Notes: generated by a model not told the origin, from the letters alone. DNA of 64,000 bases from an uncultured Candidatus Melainabacteria bacterium (GCA_934754775.1 CAKVIM010000005.1:1-64000), one strand, 5' to 3'. Positions 18,282 to 28,323 are shown, counted from the first letter of the stretch. Numbers and translations: made by a program.

Positions 18282-19379
18282 TTAACCTTTATTCCTTTTT
18301 TCAACAAATGGACGCTTTATTATTTCAGCATCATGAAATTTATCTCGTATTAATATTTGAATTGTAGAGCCTACAGTTAAATTGTCAAGGTTTTTTATGT
18401 ATGCAAGTGCAATATTATCCCCTCTTACCGGTGAAATTCCGCCGCTTGTCACTACGCCAATCTTTTCATTGTTGTAATATACATCGTAACCGTGACGAGC
18501 AATATTCTTGTCTAGCATCTTTAAGCCAACCAGCTTTTTATCTACACCGTTTTTTATCTGCTCCATTATAACTTTTTTGCCGTTATAATCTTCTTGCTTG
18601 TTTTTTGCTACTGACCAAGCCAAACCTGCTTCAACAGGCGTTGTATTCTCATCTAAATCATTTCCGTATAAATGCAAGGCTGCTTCAAGTCTTAATGTAT
18701 CTCTTGCCCCGAGCCCTATCGGTTTTATGTCATAAGCTTTGCCAGCCTCTAGCAGTTTGTCCCATAAATATTCTGAGAATTCATTTTTGACTAAAATCTC
18801 AACACCGTCTTCTCCAGTGTAGCCGGTTCTTGAAATCCATAGGTTAATGTTAAACAATTCGCCACGTTTTATGGAGAAAAATGGCGGCAAATCTTCTACA
18901 CCTAAGCTTTTAATAAGTTCACACGCTTTTGGACCTTGAACGGCTAACAAAGAATAATTGTGGGATTCATTAATTATTGAAACATCAAATCCGCATTTGT
19001 TACGAACCATCCAGTTCAAATCTTCGTCAATTCTTGAGGCGTTTGCTATAATCAAATACTTGTTATCTTCAAGTTTATAAATTATTAAATCATCAATGAT
19101 TCCGCCCTGTTTGTTTGTTAATTGGCAGTATATAGCTTTTGAATCAACGAGTTTAGACAATTCTTGTGGAACAAGTTTATTAAGATATGGCAGAGCATCT
19201 TTTCCGCAGACAATTACCTCGCCCATATGCGATACATCAAAAAGCCCGACAGCTTCACGCACTGTTTTATGCTCTTCTATTATTGAAGAGTATTGTACAG
19301 GCATATGCCAACCTGCAAAATCAACCATTCTTGCACCTAAGCTAACGTGTTTGTCGTGTAAAAAAGTCTGTTTAGTCAT
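18282..19379 (-). CDS. gcvT: Aminomethyltransferase (T protein)
   Basis: GcvT transfers the methylene group from aminomethyl-lipoyl-GcvH to tetrahydrofolate, releasing ammonia. The 365-residue protein has MVDFAGWHMPVQY and GLFDVSHMGE near the N terminus, ISRTGYTGEDGVEI in the middle and the C-terminal barrel. The ATG follows GGGGG. A TTGACA sits 45-50 bases upstream on the same strand, between the dnaJ terminator and the ATG, and could be its -35. I saw no glycine riboswitch in the 99-base gap. Confidence 0.96.
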   Translation of the reverse strand: MTKQTFLHDKHVSLGARMVDFAGWHMPVQYSSIIEEHKTVREAVGLFDVSHMGEVIVCGKDALPYLNKLVPQELSKLVDSKAIYCQLTNKQGGIIDDLIIYKLEDNKYLIIANASRIDEDLNWMVRNKCGFDVSIINESHNYSLLAVQGPKACELIKSLGVEDLPPFFSIKRGELFNINLWISRTGYTGEDGVEILVKNEFSEYLWDKLLEAGKAYDIKPIGLGARDTLRLEAALHLYGNDLDENTTPVEAGLAWSVAKNKQEDYNGKKVIMEQIKNGVDKKLVGLKMLDKNIARHGYDVYYNNEKIGVVTSGGISPVRGDNIALAYIKNLDNLTVGSTIQILIRDKFHDAEIIKRPFVEKRNKG

Positions 19380-19440
19380 ATATCCCCCATATCTTATTTT
19401 ATTTTCTTTTTTTTAAGGGTATATGTCAAGTAAATTATTG

Positions 19441-19472
19441 TAATAAAACGGTCAGGCAATGCCTGACCGTTT
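19441..19472 (-). terminator. Terminator after the DnaJ gene
   Basis: An 11-bp perfect stem (19447-19457 with 19461-19471), GC-rich at its tip, is followed by TTTTATTA on the minus strand. It directly follows the DnaJ stop and separates it from the gcvT promoter. Confidence 0.9.
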
Positions 19473-19478
19473 CTGATG

Positions 19479-20513
19479 TTATGATAATTCTTTAATTTTC
19501 TTATAAAGCTCAAGAACTTCTTTTGACATGTTCTTTGGAACAATTATTTTAATTTTAGCATTTAAATCACCATATCCGCTGGTTTTTGGAAGTCCCATTT
19601 GTTTTAACCTTAATGATTGCCCGCTTGACACTCCTGCTGGAATCTTAATGCTGATTTTGCCGTGTAAAGTATTAATTTCTTTAGAACATCCAAGAACTGC
19701 TTCAGGTGGTGTAATTTCGACTTCTTTTGTTAAGTTCTCACCATCAAATTCATATTCGGAATCTTTAAAGTGAACAACAAGGTATAAATCGCCTTTTCTA
19801 CCATATTCGTCGACTTTCCCTTCACCTTTAAGACGAACTTTTTTCCCTTCGGATACACCTTTTGGTAATTTTACTTTTACTGTTCTAGAAGTTGATACAA
19901 TTCCGGTTCCGCCACAGTGTGAGCAGTATCCGCCACCATGACAATAACCGCATTTTTCCATGTCTGTAAATGTTACTGAAATTGGTTTCCCATCAAAAAT
20001 TTCTTTTGCGGTAACGTTTAAGTTTTTAGTGATATCTAAATCTTCTTGCGGTGCCTGTTGCGTAGTTCTTCTTTGACGAGTTTGCCCACCACCACGAGTT
20101 GCCTGAGAAAAATCAAAACCGCTAAATCCGGAGTTGGCTTGTTGAGCTCCCATGCCTCCCATCATGTCACCAAATAGTGAACTAAAGAAGTCAGAGAAAC
20201 CGCTTCCACCAAAATCGAAGCTTTGAGCACCACCTTGGTTAAAGTTAAAACTAAAGTTTTCAAATCCGGGAGGTGGAGTATAATCAGCACCGCCCTGCCA
20301 ATTAGAGCCTAAGCTATCATATCTTTGACGTTTATTTTTATCTGAAAGTACTTCATAGGCTTCGTTTATATCTTTAAATTTTTCTTCTGCTTCCTTTGTT
20401 TTGTTAACATCAGGATGATATTTTCTTGCAAGCTTTCTATACGCTGATTTGATTGCTGCAGCGTCTGCATCACGGCTTACACCAAGTATTTCATAGTAGT
20501 CTTTATATTTCAT
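19479..20513 (-). CDS. DnaJ-type co-chaperone with reduced zinc domain
   Basis: A 344-residue J-domain co-chaperone for DnaK. The J domain has HPD at residues 33-35, followed by a Gly/Phe-rich region up to about residue 140, then the substrate-binding barrels. The zinc region has only CGYC and CSHCGGTG, i.e. two of the four usual CxxCxGxG repeats, so one zinc site at most. It is thus intermediate between DnaJ (type I) and CbpA (type II). dnaK and grpE are not in the window. The upstream gap is AT-rich. Confidence 0.9.
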   Translation of the reverse strand: MKYKDYYEILGVSRDADAAAIKSAYRKLARKYHPDVNKTKEAEEKFKDINEAYEVLSDKNKRQRYDSLGSNWQGGADYTPPPGFENFSFNFNQGGAQSFDFGGSGFSDFFSSLFGDMMGGMGAQQANSGFSGFDFSQATRGGGQTRQRRTTQQAPQEDLDITKNLNVTAKEIFDGKPISVTFTDMEKCGYCHGGGYCSHCGGTGIVSTSRTVKVKLPKGVSEGKKVRLKGEGKVDEYGRKGDLYLVVHFKDSEYEFDGENLTKEVEITPPEAVLGCSKEINTLHGKISIKIPAGVSSGQSLRLKQMGLPKTSGYGDLNAKIKIIVPKNMSKEVLELYKKIKELS

Positions 20514-20585
20514 ATTCAGTCCTTCATATTTCTTTATATTTTAATATTAATACAAAAAATTACAAAACTTAATAAAGTTAATCTT

Positions 20586-20614
20586 TTTTTAATACTGTAA
20601 TTTTGTGATAAAAT
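20586..20614 (+). promoter_or_regulatory. Probable extended -10 promoter
   Basis: TTTTTA at 20586-20591, a 17-base spacer, and TGATAAAAT (extended -10, hexamer 20609-20614) precede the 20638 gene, which then has an AAAGGAAG ribosome site. It would drive the plus-strand run of genes starting with the pseudokinase. Confidence 0.45.
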
Positions 20615-20637
20615 ACGGATAAAGGAAGTATAAGATT

Positions 20638-21723
20638 ATGGATATAAAGAAAATTTTATTTAGAACTAACGCTATAGATATGGAAAAGGCTTTGCCCGAT
20701 GCATTGATTCTGTGTGCAAAAGACGGCAAGATTCAATGGGTTAATGATGTAGCAGCAGAAATTTTTGAGACTTCAAAGATGCATCTTTTGACCTCTAATA
20801 TTGCGGATTTTATCGAAAATCCTATTAATTTAATTCTGTCATCAATTACAATGCACAAGCCTGTTATAACAAAAGCTTTCGGTAAAGAAATATATTTTGA
20901 CATGACCGCAAAAGAAATTGAAGAAGGTTATGTGCTTGATTTTAGGGATGCAGTTTCAATACCTTCTATGACTAAGTCAGACGAGGAAACTGAAAAAGTC
21001 AACAGAGAAAAGAATAATTTCTTAATCAAATTAGCAAATGATTTAAAATCGCCTGTTCAATCAATTGTCGGCTTTTCACAAGCTATGGCAGACGGTCTTG
21101 GCGGTCAAATGAATGAACAACAAGAAAAGTATATTAAAATAATTAATAAGAACTCATTGGAGCTAATGTATTTTATTGGTAAGCTTCTTGAACTTTCTCA
21201 AACAGAATTAGCATCAAAAGAGATTGAAAGCAGGATATTTGATGTTGCAAGCCTTGTAAATTCTGTTGTGAGATTTAATGAACAGCTTTATAAAGGTAAG
21301 GAAATTAAAATCAGTGTTAAATCTGATGAAAACTTCAAAAAAACAATCAGCTCTGACGAAGAAGTTTTGAAAAATATTCTACAAGACACGTTGGAAGTGA
21401 TTTTGAAGTCTGTTGATATGGGTGAAATTGTTATTAATATGACGACTCCTGATGAAGAATTCTTAGCATCAAAGAACTTGCAGAACGCTCCTTATACACT
21501 GATATCACTTTCAAGCAGTGCATTGTTGCTTTCTGAAAACGATTTGGAATGTATGTTTGACCCATACAAAATTGTCGATTCTTCAAACAGAAAGAACGTT
21601 TTAAGAGCAATTGTTTTAGCAAGTGTAAAAAACATGGTTCAATCTCTAAATGGTATTATCTGGGTTGAATCTCAAATATTGAAAAATACAAGCTTTAATA
21701 TAATTATTCCGTCCGGAGTATAG
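20638..21723 (+). CDS. PAS-containing sensor pseudokinase
   Basis: A 361-residue protein built like a cytoplasmic histidine kinase: a PAS-like N-terminal domain (LPDALILCAKDGKIQWVND), then a dimerisation helix and an ATPase-like domain. In the H-box the expected phospho-acceptor His is Asn (N134, in LANDLKSPV), and the ATPase part lacks a clear N box and G boxes. It is therefore probably a non-catalytic sensor or scaffold. An ABC ATPase gene follows after 5 bases. The 54012 kinase in this window keeps all the motifs, for contrast. Confidence 0.7.
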   Translation: MDIKKILFRTNAIDMEKALPDALILCAKDGKIQWVNDVAAEIFETSKMHLLTSNIADFIENPINLILSSITMHKPVITKAFGKEIYFDMTAKEIEEGYVLDFRDAVSIPSMTKSDEETEKVNREKNNFLIKLANDLKSPVQSIVGFSQAMADGLGGQMNEQQEKYIKIINKNSLELMYFIGKLLELSQTELASKEIESRIFDVASLVNSVVRFNEQLYKGKEIKISVKSDENFKKTISSDEEVLKNILQDTLEVILKSVDMGEIVINMTTPDEEFLASKNLQNAPYTLISLSSSALLLSENDLECMFDPYKIVDSSNRKNVLRAIVLASVKNMVQSLNGIIWVESQILKNTSFNIIIPSGV

Positions 21724-21728
21724 TAAGA

Positions 21729-22757
21729 ATGAGTAACGTAATACTAAAAAATCTTGTCAAAAGTTATGATGGCAAAAAGAATATTATTGATGGTATAGAC
21801 CTTGAAATCAAAGATAAAGAGTTCATTGTCCTTGTAGGCTCCTCAGGCTGCGGCAAATCAACAATTCTTCGTCTTATATCTGGTCTCGAGGATATAACTT
21901 CTGGAGAAATCTTTATTGACGATAAGATTGTTAATAATGTTCATCCGAAAGACAGAGATATCGCTTTTGTTTTCCAAAGTTATGCTTTGTATCCGCATAT
22001 GAGCGTGTATGAAAATATTGCTTTTGGCTTAAAGATGCGTAAATATGACAAGAAAGTAATTGATGAAAAAGTCAGAGAGGTTGCAAAGGCTTTAAATCTT
22101 GAAGAATTACTTGATAGAAAGCCTAAACAGCTATCCGGCGGTCAAAGGCAGCGTGTAGCTTTAGGCCGTGCTATTGTAAGAAATCCTAAGGTATTTTTGA
22201 TGGATGAGCCATTATCAAACTTAGATGCTAATTTGAGAGTGCATATGCGTTCTGAAATCAAGAGATTGCACCAAAAATTAAAAACTACGTTTATCTATGT
22301 AACTCATGATCAAACGGAAGCTTTAACTATGGGGGATAGAATTGTTGTTCTTGATAAAGGTAAAATTCAACAAGTTGATACTCCTGAAGTTATTTATAAT
22401 AAGCCTAAAAACAAGTTTGTTGCAGGGTTTTTAGGGCAGATGAATTTCATTGATATTTTGACTGAAAACGGTTGTTTTGAGATTGCAGGACATAGATTTA
22501 AGTCTGAAAAAGCTTTGAATGGTGAAGTTACAGCTGCAATAAGGGCAGAAAAAATGGTTACGGGTGATGTTGCAATAACTGTTAAGCCCGAAATTGTTGA
22601 AATGACAGGCGGAGAAAGAATTGTTTATTTTAGTTTGAACAATTGTAAGTGTTCAGCTAGAGTTCCATTGGATTACTTAATCGGAGAGAGTATGGAACTT
22701 AAACTATCAGTAAACGATATGTATTTCTTTAATAAAGAGAGCGGAGAAGTAATTTAG
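21729..22757 (+). CDS. Sugar-type ABC transporter ATP-binding protein
   Basis: A 342-residue ATPase of the UgpC/MsmK/MalK group. Walker A GSSGCGKST lies near residues 37-45, then the Q loop FVFQSYALYPHMSVYENIAFGL, signature LSGGQRQRVALGRAI, Walker B VFLMDEPLSNLDA and the switch THDQTEA; the C-terminal 100 residues form the TOBE-type regulatory domain. No permease or binding-protein gene is adjacent, so it may serve several importers in trans, as MsmK does. It lies between the pseudokinase and the AsmA-like gene. Confidence 0.9.
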   Translation: MSNVILKNLVKSYDGKKNIIDGIDLEIKDKEFIVLVGSSGCGKSTILRLISGLEDITSGEIFIDDKIVNNVHPKDRDIAFVFQSYALYPHMSVYENIAFGLKMRKYDKKVIDEKVREVAKALNLEELLDRKPKQLSGGQRQRVALGRAIVRNPKVFLMDEPLSNLDANLRVHMRSEIKRLHQKLKTTFIYVTHDQTEALTMGDRIVVLDKGKIQQVDTPEVIYNKPKNKFVAGFLGQMNFIDILTENGCFEIAGHRFKSEKALNGEVTAAIRAEKMVTGDVAITVKPEIVEMTGGERIVYFSLNNCKCSARVPLDYLIGESMELKLSVNDMYFFNKESGEVI

Positions 22758-22758
22758 A

Positions 22759-25700
22759 ATGAAAAAATACAAATTATATATAATATTATCATTGGCATTT
22801 ATTGCACTTTGCGTTTCAATATGCTTTATACCTATAGATGCATCAAGATTTATTCCTCCGATTGAATCTCAGGTTACTAAAGATTTGGGTGTAAAAATCC
22901 ATATCGAAAAGCTTATATTGCGTTTTGGTCCTTCTTTGAAGGTAAAAGCTCCAACTATGCATATGATGTACGAAGATGGGCAGAAATTTGGTCAGTTTGA
23001 TAATGTTAAATTCTTTATTCCTTGGTCATCTTTATTTAAGAACGATACTGTTGTAAAACGTTTGTATGCAGATAAATTTATTGTGAAAGTTAATTCTGAT
23101 GATAAATATTTAGCAAAATTTCTTGAACGACTTCAAGAAAAAGATTATGAAGAGACTCCTGATGTAACGTTTAAGTCCTATAGCATTTCATATTATGATA
23201 ATAAATTGGAAAAAGGATACAAAATCAGCGGTCCATCTCTAGAAATCAATAAAGTTGCCAATTTCAAGAACTTTAAGTTAAAAACTATCGGTAATTTCTC
23301 TATTAATGATAAAAAATATTTATCTTATGATTTATCAATCCTACCGAATGTAGAAATGCCTGATAAAAAGGCTGATTTTGATGTTTCTAGGTTCATAGAA
23401 CAAATGGAAGCATTGGATTTCCATTCTGATATTATTGCGGATTTGAAATTATATAACAACTTGAACGGCGAAATGCAGGTTTCTGGTCTTGTTAATGTTG
23501 ATAACATTTCTGTACTTGATAAAGCTAAAAAGAATCCAAAAAGCTTTATTTACTTGACTTTCTTAGGTGATAAAATCGGCATTTTGTCTAATGTTTATGC
23601 AACAGGTGACAAGAAGGTTTACGTAGAAGGTGTTGTAAATAATTCTAAAAAGCCTGGAATTGATTTAAAGGTTAAGACTGATAAAATTAATTTAGCTGAT
23701 TTATATGAAAAACTTAAGCTCTTTGTGGATTTTTCTAAATTCAAGGGTATTGATTCAATCACAGGTACGTTAACTGCTGATTTTGCTTTGAAAGGCGATT
23801 TGAATAAGATTAAATCATCCGGATTCCTCAAAATAACTGATGCGGCAGTTAAAGCAAGTGGTTTGGATATTAATCAAATTAACTCTGATATCGATTTCTC
23901 AAATAACGTAATAAATATTGTAAACGCTATTGGGTACGTTAATAATGCACCAATTATGGCAAAAGGTAAAATTGACAAGAATATTGATGTTGAACTTTTG
24001 ATGAATAAGGTTGAACTTAAACACCTTTGCCCTTCATATTTAGGGGTAAAAAACGGTATTGCATCACTTGTTGCTAATTTGAGTGGTACTCTTGATAATG
24101 TTGTACACAAAGAAAATTTGCAAGTTGATAACTTCAAGGCGGTTAATGAGAACGGCAGTGTTGCTTTTTCATCATTAAAAATAGATACAAATAAAAATAA
24201 TATTGCATTTATTAATAATTTAATGCTCCAGACTCCTAAAACAGAAGCTATAAAGCTACCGCTTCTCAAATTATATATAGAGCGTGAGTCTATAAAAATT
24301 CCTGATACAAATATCTATATGCCGAATTCAAGGTTGGTATTGAAAGCAGAGCTCACGGATTATAGTACAAATAATTTGACATTCAATGTAAATTTGGACG
24401 GCTTTGTTAATTCAAAAGATTTGAAGGACTTAAGTGCATACGCTGCAACATATCCTGTGAAAATGGCATTTTACGGGAATAGAGATGCACAAAATATCAT
24501 TGCACAAATCCAAATGGATAAAGCTTTGATTTTAGATGAACCTTCAATAGTTAACTTTGTTTCAAAAATTGAAAATAACGTGCTTAAAATCGAAGATTTG
24601 AGTGTTTCAGCATTCAATGGCAGATTATCAAATGATTTTAAAACAAATATTAAGGGACAAAAGAAGATAATTATAACAGGTAATATTGATAACCTTTCAA
24701 ATCCTATAATGAAGAATATTCGTGTATTTATTCCTCAGCTGTTGAATGTAACATATATGGATACGATTGCTCAACTTAAGGGTGACGTTTTTGTTAACGG
24801 TAAATTTAATCAACCGGAAATTGTTGGTCAAGTCTCTGTTCAAAACCTAATTAATCAATTCTTGCAATTAGCCGTAAGCAACATGACAGTTGATTTTAAC
24901 AAAAATATTGCGGTTGTTAATGCACCGTTAGTCAAACTCGGCGATTCTTCAATGGGAGTTACTTCTACAGTGTCTACTAATATTTCGAAGGAATTGTTGG
25001 TTAAAAATATTAATGTTAAATCTAAGTACATAAATACTGATACACTACTTATGTACAAAGATAGCCCAATGCTTAAAATTTTGCCTTTAAATGTAAATGA
25101 AGGTAAATTTTACGCAGAAAAAGCGTTAGCAACAATTTATAATTCTCCTGTTTATCTATCAGCTTTGACTGCGGACTTTAAGGTTAAAAATAACAATCTT
25201 GAACTTAAAAATATTGCGTCAGAACTGTTTAATGGTAAGCTGGCAGGTTCTTTAAGCTTCAACTTGAAAGACGAACAGTTTGACTCAAAAATTCAAGCGA
25301 GGGGTGTGAGTGCAGCACCGATATTTGATATTGTATCAATCCGGAAGGATACTGTTAGTGGTGTGATGGACTTTGACTCAGCTTTGAGCGGAAACTTAAG
25401 TTCAAAACAATCTCTAAATGGTGACTTGAAATTCATTGTACATAACGGAAGAATGGGGACGCTTGGCAAACTCGAACACTTATTGTATGCCCAAAACGTT
25501 ATAGCAGATAGCATGTTAAGAACTTCTTTGAGTGTAGTTACTAAAGCAATTACTCTAAAAGACACAGGCTTATTTAAGTACTTAAGAGGTGATATTACCC
25601 TTAAAAATGGCGTAGCAAATGTGAAGATGCTGCAATCTCAAGGTCCATTAATGGCATTATTTATCAAAGGACAATACAATCCAATGACTGATTATGCCAA

Positions 25701-26025
25701 ACTTGTGGTGCTTGGCAGACTCTCTGATGAAGTAGTTTCAGGCCTTGGAGCATTTGGGGACTTTTCATTTAATAAATTAATGGTAATGCTTTCTGGTGAA
25801 GAATCTCATAAATATAATATTCTTCCTGAAGATTTTGAGAAATTGCCACAGCTTCCTATGAAAAACACTAAAGAATTCAGAAGTGTAATTAATGGTGTAG
25901 TTGATAAACCAAGTTCTGTAATGCTGTTCAACTGGATATCTTATACTCAAAAGTCATATAGGCAAAAAGATGTCCCTATGACAGACGTTAAAGTTCCTGA
26001 TTTTATTGAAGCATTACCGTATTAA
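22759..26025 (+). CDS. AsmA-like inner-membrane protein
   Basis: A 1088-residue protein with one N-terminal membrane helix (YIILSLAFIALCVSICFIP) and a very long beta-rich periplasmic part typical of AsmA/TamB/YhdP bridge-like proteins. The N-terminal segment with VKIHIEKLILRFGPSLKV and the C-terminal FKYLRGDITLKNGVANVKML block are AsmA hallmarks. Such proteins are linked to phospholipid transport to the outer membrane, agreeing with the LPS genes here. It starts one base after the ABC ATPase stop; linkage to that ATPase is positional only. Confidence 0.85.
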   Translation: MKKYKLYIILSLAFIALCVSICFIPIDASRFIPPIESQVTKDLGVKIHIEKLILRFGPSLKVKAPTMHMMYEDGQKFGQFDNVKFFIPWSSLFKNDTVVKRLYADKFIVKVNSDDKYLAKFLERLQEKDYEETPDVTFKSYSISYYDNKLEKGYKISGPSLEINKVANFKNFKLKTIGNFSINDKKYLSYDLSILPNVEMPDKKADFDVSRFIEQMEALDFHSDIIADLKLYNNLNGEMQVSGLVNVDNISVLDKAKKNPKSFIYLTFLGDKIGILSNVYATGDKKVYVEGVVNNSKKPGIDLKVKTDKINLADLYEKLKLFVDFSKFKGIDSITGTLTADFALKGDLNKIKSSGFLKITDAAVKASGLDINQINSDIDFSNNVINIVNAIGYVNNAPIMAKGKIDKNIDVELLMNKVELKHLCPSYLGVKNGIASLVANLSGTLDNVVHKENLQVDNFKAVNENGSVAFSSLKIDTNKNNIAFINNLMLQTPKTEAIKLPLLKLYIERESIKIPDTNIYMPNSRLVLKAELTDYSTNNLTFNVNLDGFVNSKDLKDLSAYAATYPVKMAFYGNRDAQNIIAQIQMDKALILDEPSIVNFVSKIENNVLKIEDLSVSAFNGRLSNDFKTNIKGQKKIIITGNIDNLSNPIMKNIRVFIPQLLNVTYMDTIAQLKGDVFVNGKFNQPEIVGQVSVQNLINQFLQLAVSNMTVDFNKNIAVVNAPLVKLGDSSMGVTSTVSTNISKELLVKNINVKSKYINTDTLLMYKDSPMLKILPLNVNEGKFYAEKALATIYNSPVYLSALTADFKVKNNNLELKNIASELFNGKLAGSLSFNLKDEQFDSKIQARGVSAAPIFDIVSIRKDTVSGVMDFDSALSGNLSSKQSLNGDLKFIVHNGRMGTLGKLEHLLYAQNVIADSMLRTSLSVVTKAITLKDTGLFKYLRGDITLKNGVANVKMLQSQGPLMALFIKGQYNPMTDYAKLVVLGRLSDEVVSGLGAFGDFSFNKLMVMLSGEESHKYNILPEDFEKLPQLPMKNTKEFRSVINGVVDKPSSVMLFNWISYTQKSYRQKDVPMTDVKVPDFIEALPY

Positions 26026-26079
26026 TTAGTCTGTTTAAACGATTAACGCAAGTGAATGTTTTAGATTATAATGGTGATT

Positions 26080-26682
26080 ATGGATTTATTTAAACCGGAG
26101 CAAAAATTAAGCATCAGTTTTGAAAAAGGTGTTAACCTTGTTGAAATTCTGTGTAAAATTTCGAAAGTTTTTGATGATAGATTGGAAATTGAGCTTCCTC
26201 CGTATTTTATGCGTTATATCGAGTTCTTAGAAACCGGTAAAAAGCTTACTGCTAAAGTGTTCTCTAAGCTTGGTACAATAGATTTTAATACGGTTGTAAT
26301 TACTTCTCCATTAGAGGACAATTTTTCTATAGAAATAGACTATAATGCTATGAAGTTAACCCCGGGTGAGGAAATCCCTGTTATTGAAGCTGTTGAGCTT
26401 GTTAACGCTACAGTTGGAGAGAATTTGGTTAAACTTTCTACTTTTGAAATTTCTACTGAGTACATAAAGTTTAATTCGGATAAGAAATTCAGTGAGGGGC
26501 AATCTTTTGACTGCGAGTTAATTTTACCTAAAAATCATGGTATAATAAAATTTAGAGCGACTGTTGTCGAGATTGATCCGGTTTATGATGATGAATATAA
26601 GGCAGTTTATTCAAATATGACAGAAGAAGACAGGCAAACACTGCTTTATTATATGTATTTATATAGTAACAATACTGACTAG
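26080..26682 (+). CDS. PilZ-like flagellar-brake-type protein
   Basis: About 200 residues in two beta domains, like a YcgR-type protein: an N-terminal domain resembling PilZN and a C-terminal PilZ-like barrel with VKLSTFEISTEYIKFNS. The RxxxR cyclic-di-GMP motif is not seen, so ligand binding is doubtful. The frame opens at ATG 26071, but GGTGA lies just before ATG 26080, which I prefer. TATAAT at 26067-26072 may be a -10, giving a very short leader. The TPR gene follows immediately. Confidence 0.5.
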   Translation: MDLFKPEQKLSISFEKGVNLVEILCKISKVFDDRLEIELPPYFMRYIEFLETGKKLTAKVFSKLGTIDFNTVVITSPLEDNFSIEIDYNAMKLTPGEEIPVIEAVELVNATVGENLVKLSTFEISTEYIKFNSDKKFSEGQSFDCELILPKNHGIIKFRATVVEIDPVYDDEYKAVYSNMTEEDRQTLLYYMYLYSNNTD

Positions 26683-26690
26683 GAATGAAA

Positions 26691-28283
26691 ATGAAAAAAT
26701 TAATGGAAAACGATAAAGTAACTTCAACAAAGATTAAAAATAAAATGTTTGATAAAATAGAAAGATGCCGTTTGGATTTGCAAAAAGATCCTACAAACCC
26801 TAATCTTCACGTAAGAATGGGTGATTTGTACATGCAATGGCACCTTGATATTTTTAATGCCGGTCAGTATATAGATGAGGCTATAACTGAGTATCAACAA
26901 GCATTAGAGTCTTTAATTGACTCTTGTGAAATATATTACAAGCTAGGTGTTGCATTTTACCATAAAGGCGATTTAGATAAGGCTATAAACTACTTTACAA
27001 TTGCTTTAGAAAAGAAAAATAACTACTATGAAGCATACTATATGCTAGCAGAAACTTTTGTTAAAAAAGCACACTTTACAGATGCATTGGATGCTGCTCA
27101 AGCTGCAATTATTTGCTCTCGCTTTAAATCATCAAGTGCACACTACTTGTTGTACAAGCTTTATGACGCATCTTCATTTAAAAATGAAGGCACTAAGCTT
27201 AAAGCATTTTGGGAAAAATTCTTGTCTGCGGCATTGGTTCCATTTGATAAAACTGCAATCAAGAATATAATCAAAAATATTTCTTATTTGAGATTTTTAC
27301 CTCTGTTTTTAAGAGGGTTTTATGCAATCCAATTGAAAGATTTTGCCAAAGCAATTGAGCTTTATAAAGATGCAATCGAAACGGCTCCCGGATTTGCCCC
27401 GCTTTATTGTGTTTTGGGTGATATTTATTTATCAACAGGGTATTTTGATGATGCTGTTACTGAATACAAAATGGCAATATGGTTGGATTCATTTAATATA
27501 GCTGCATATAGACACTTATGCAGAGCTTATGAAGAACAAGGTGATTATAATCAAGCAATTGACGTGTATAACAAACTTATTGCAATGGCTCCAAATATCC
27601 CCGATTTGTATTCAAACCTTGCAAACATATACTACATCAAAGGTGAGTTTGATTTAGCTATATCGAATTACCAGACGGCAATAACTTTGAATCCGAATAA
27701 AACTTGGACAAGTGTTATTGCTCAAACAATGGGATTTGTATATCAAGAGAACAAATCTGATCCGGATGCGGCTATTTCGGCTTATCAAACAGCGTATGTA
27801 CTAACGCCTGAGGATATTGATATTTATGTTAATTTAGGCAGTGCCTTCTATGATAAAGAGGACTACAATAATGCGCTTGCTGTCTATAGACAAGCTTTGG
27901 AACTTCAACCACATAACGCTAAGATTCATTGTAACTTAGGCTTTTTATACTGGGGAAAGGGTGAAACTGAAGAAGCTATTAAATCTTACGAACTAGCGAT
28001 TAAATATAATGAGAATTATGACATTGCATACAACAACTTGGGTGTTATTTATTTAGATGACTTAGGACGTGTAAATAAGGCCATTGAATTATTCAGAAAG
28101 GCCGTAGAAACAAATCCTAACTATGCCTTAGCTCACTTTAATTTAGCTCGTGCAACCTCAATTGTAGGTGATAAAGTAGAAGCTGCTAAGCTTTATCAAA
28201 CAGCTCAAGATATTAATAAAATTACTCAGGAAATTGATCCGAGAGATATTGCAGATAAAATTAGCGAATTATTTGAGTCTTAA
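26691..28283 (+). CDS. TPR protein
   Basis: A 530-residue cytoplasmic protein of about ten tetratricopeptide repeats, with clear units such as ALVYYKLGVAFYHKGDLDKAI-like (residue 80 region), LYSNLANIYYIKGEFDLAI, IYVNLGSAFYDKEDYNNAL and IHCNLGFLYWGKGETEEAI. TPRs bind partner proteins; no catalytic domain is seen. ATG 26691 is six bases after AGGA; ATG 26685 touches AGGA and is less likely. A second TPR gene lies at 56931. Confidence 0.88.
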   Translation: MKKLMENDKVTSTKIKNKMFDKIERCRLDLQKDPTNPNLHVRMGDLYMQWHLDIFNAGQYIDEAITEYQQALESLIDSCEIYYKLGVAFYHKGDLDKAINYFTIALEKKNNYYEAYYMLAETFVKKAHFTDALDAAQAAIICSRFKSSSAHYLLYKLYDASSFKNEGTKLKAFWEKFLSAALVPFDKTAIKNIIKNISYLRFLPLFLRGFYAIQLKDFAKAIELYKDAIETAPGFAPLYCVLGDIYLSTGYFDDAVTEYKMAIWLDSFNIAAYRHLCRAYEEQGDYNQAIDVYNKLIAMAPNIPDLYSNLANIYYIKGEFDLAISNYQTAITLNPNKTWTSVIAQTMGFVYQENKSDPDAAISAYQTAYVLTPEDIDIYVNLGSAFYDKEDYNNALAVYRQALELQPHNAKIHCNLGFLYWGKGETEEAIKSYELAIKYNENYDIAYNNLGVIYLDDLGRVNKAIELFRKAVETNPNYALAHFNLARATSIVGDKVEAAKLYQTAQDINKITQEIDPRDIADKISELFES

Positions 28284-28323
28284 TTTTGTTCGTTGTATAA
28301 TATTGTAATATCGGAAGAAAAGT

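Noticed and set aside
19380-19447. Possible glycine riboswitch before gcvT
   Set aside because: The gap is short and AT-rich, with no paired-aptamer-like conserved segments seen.
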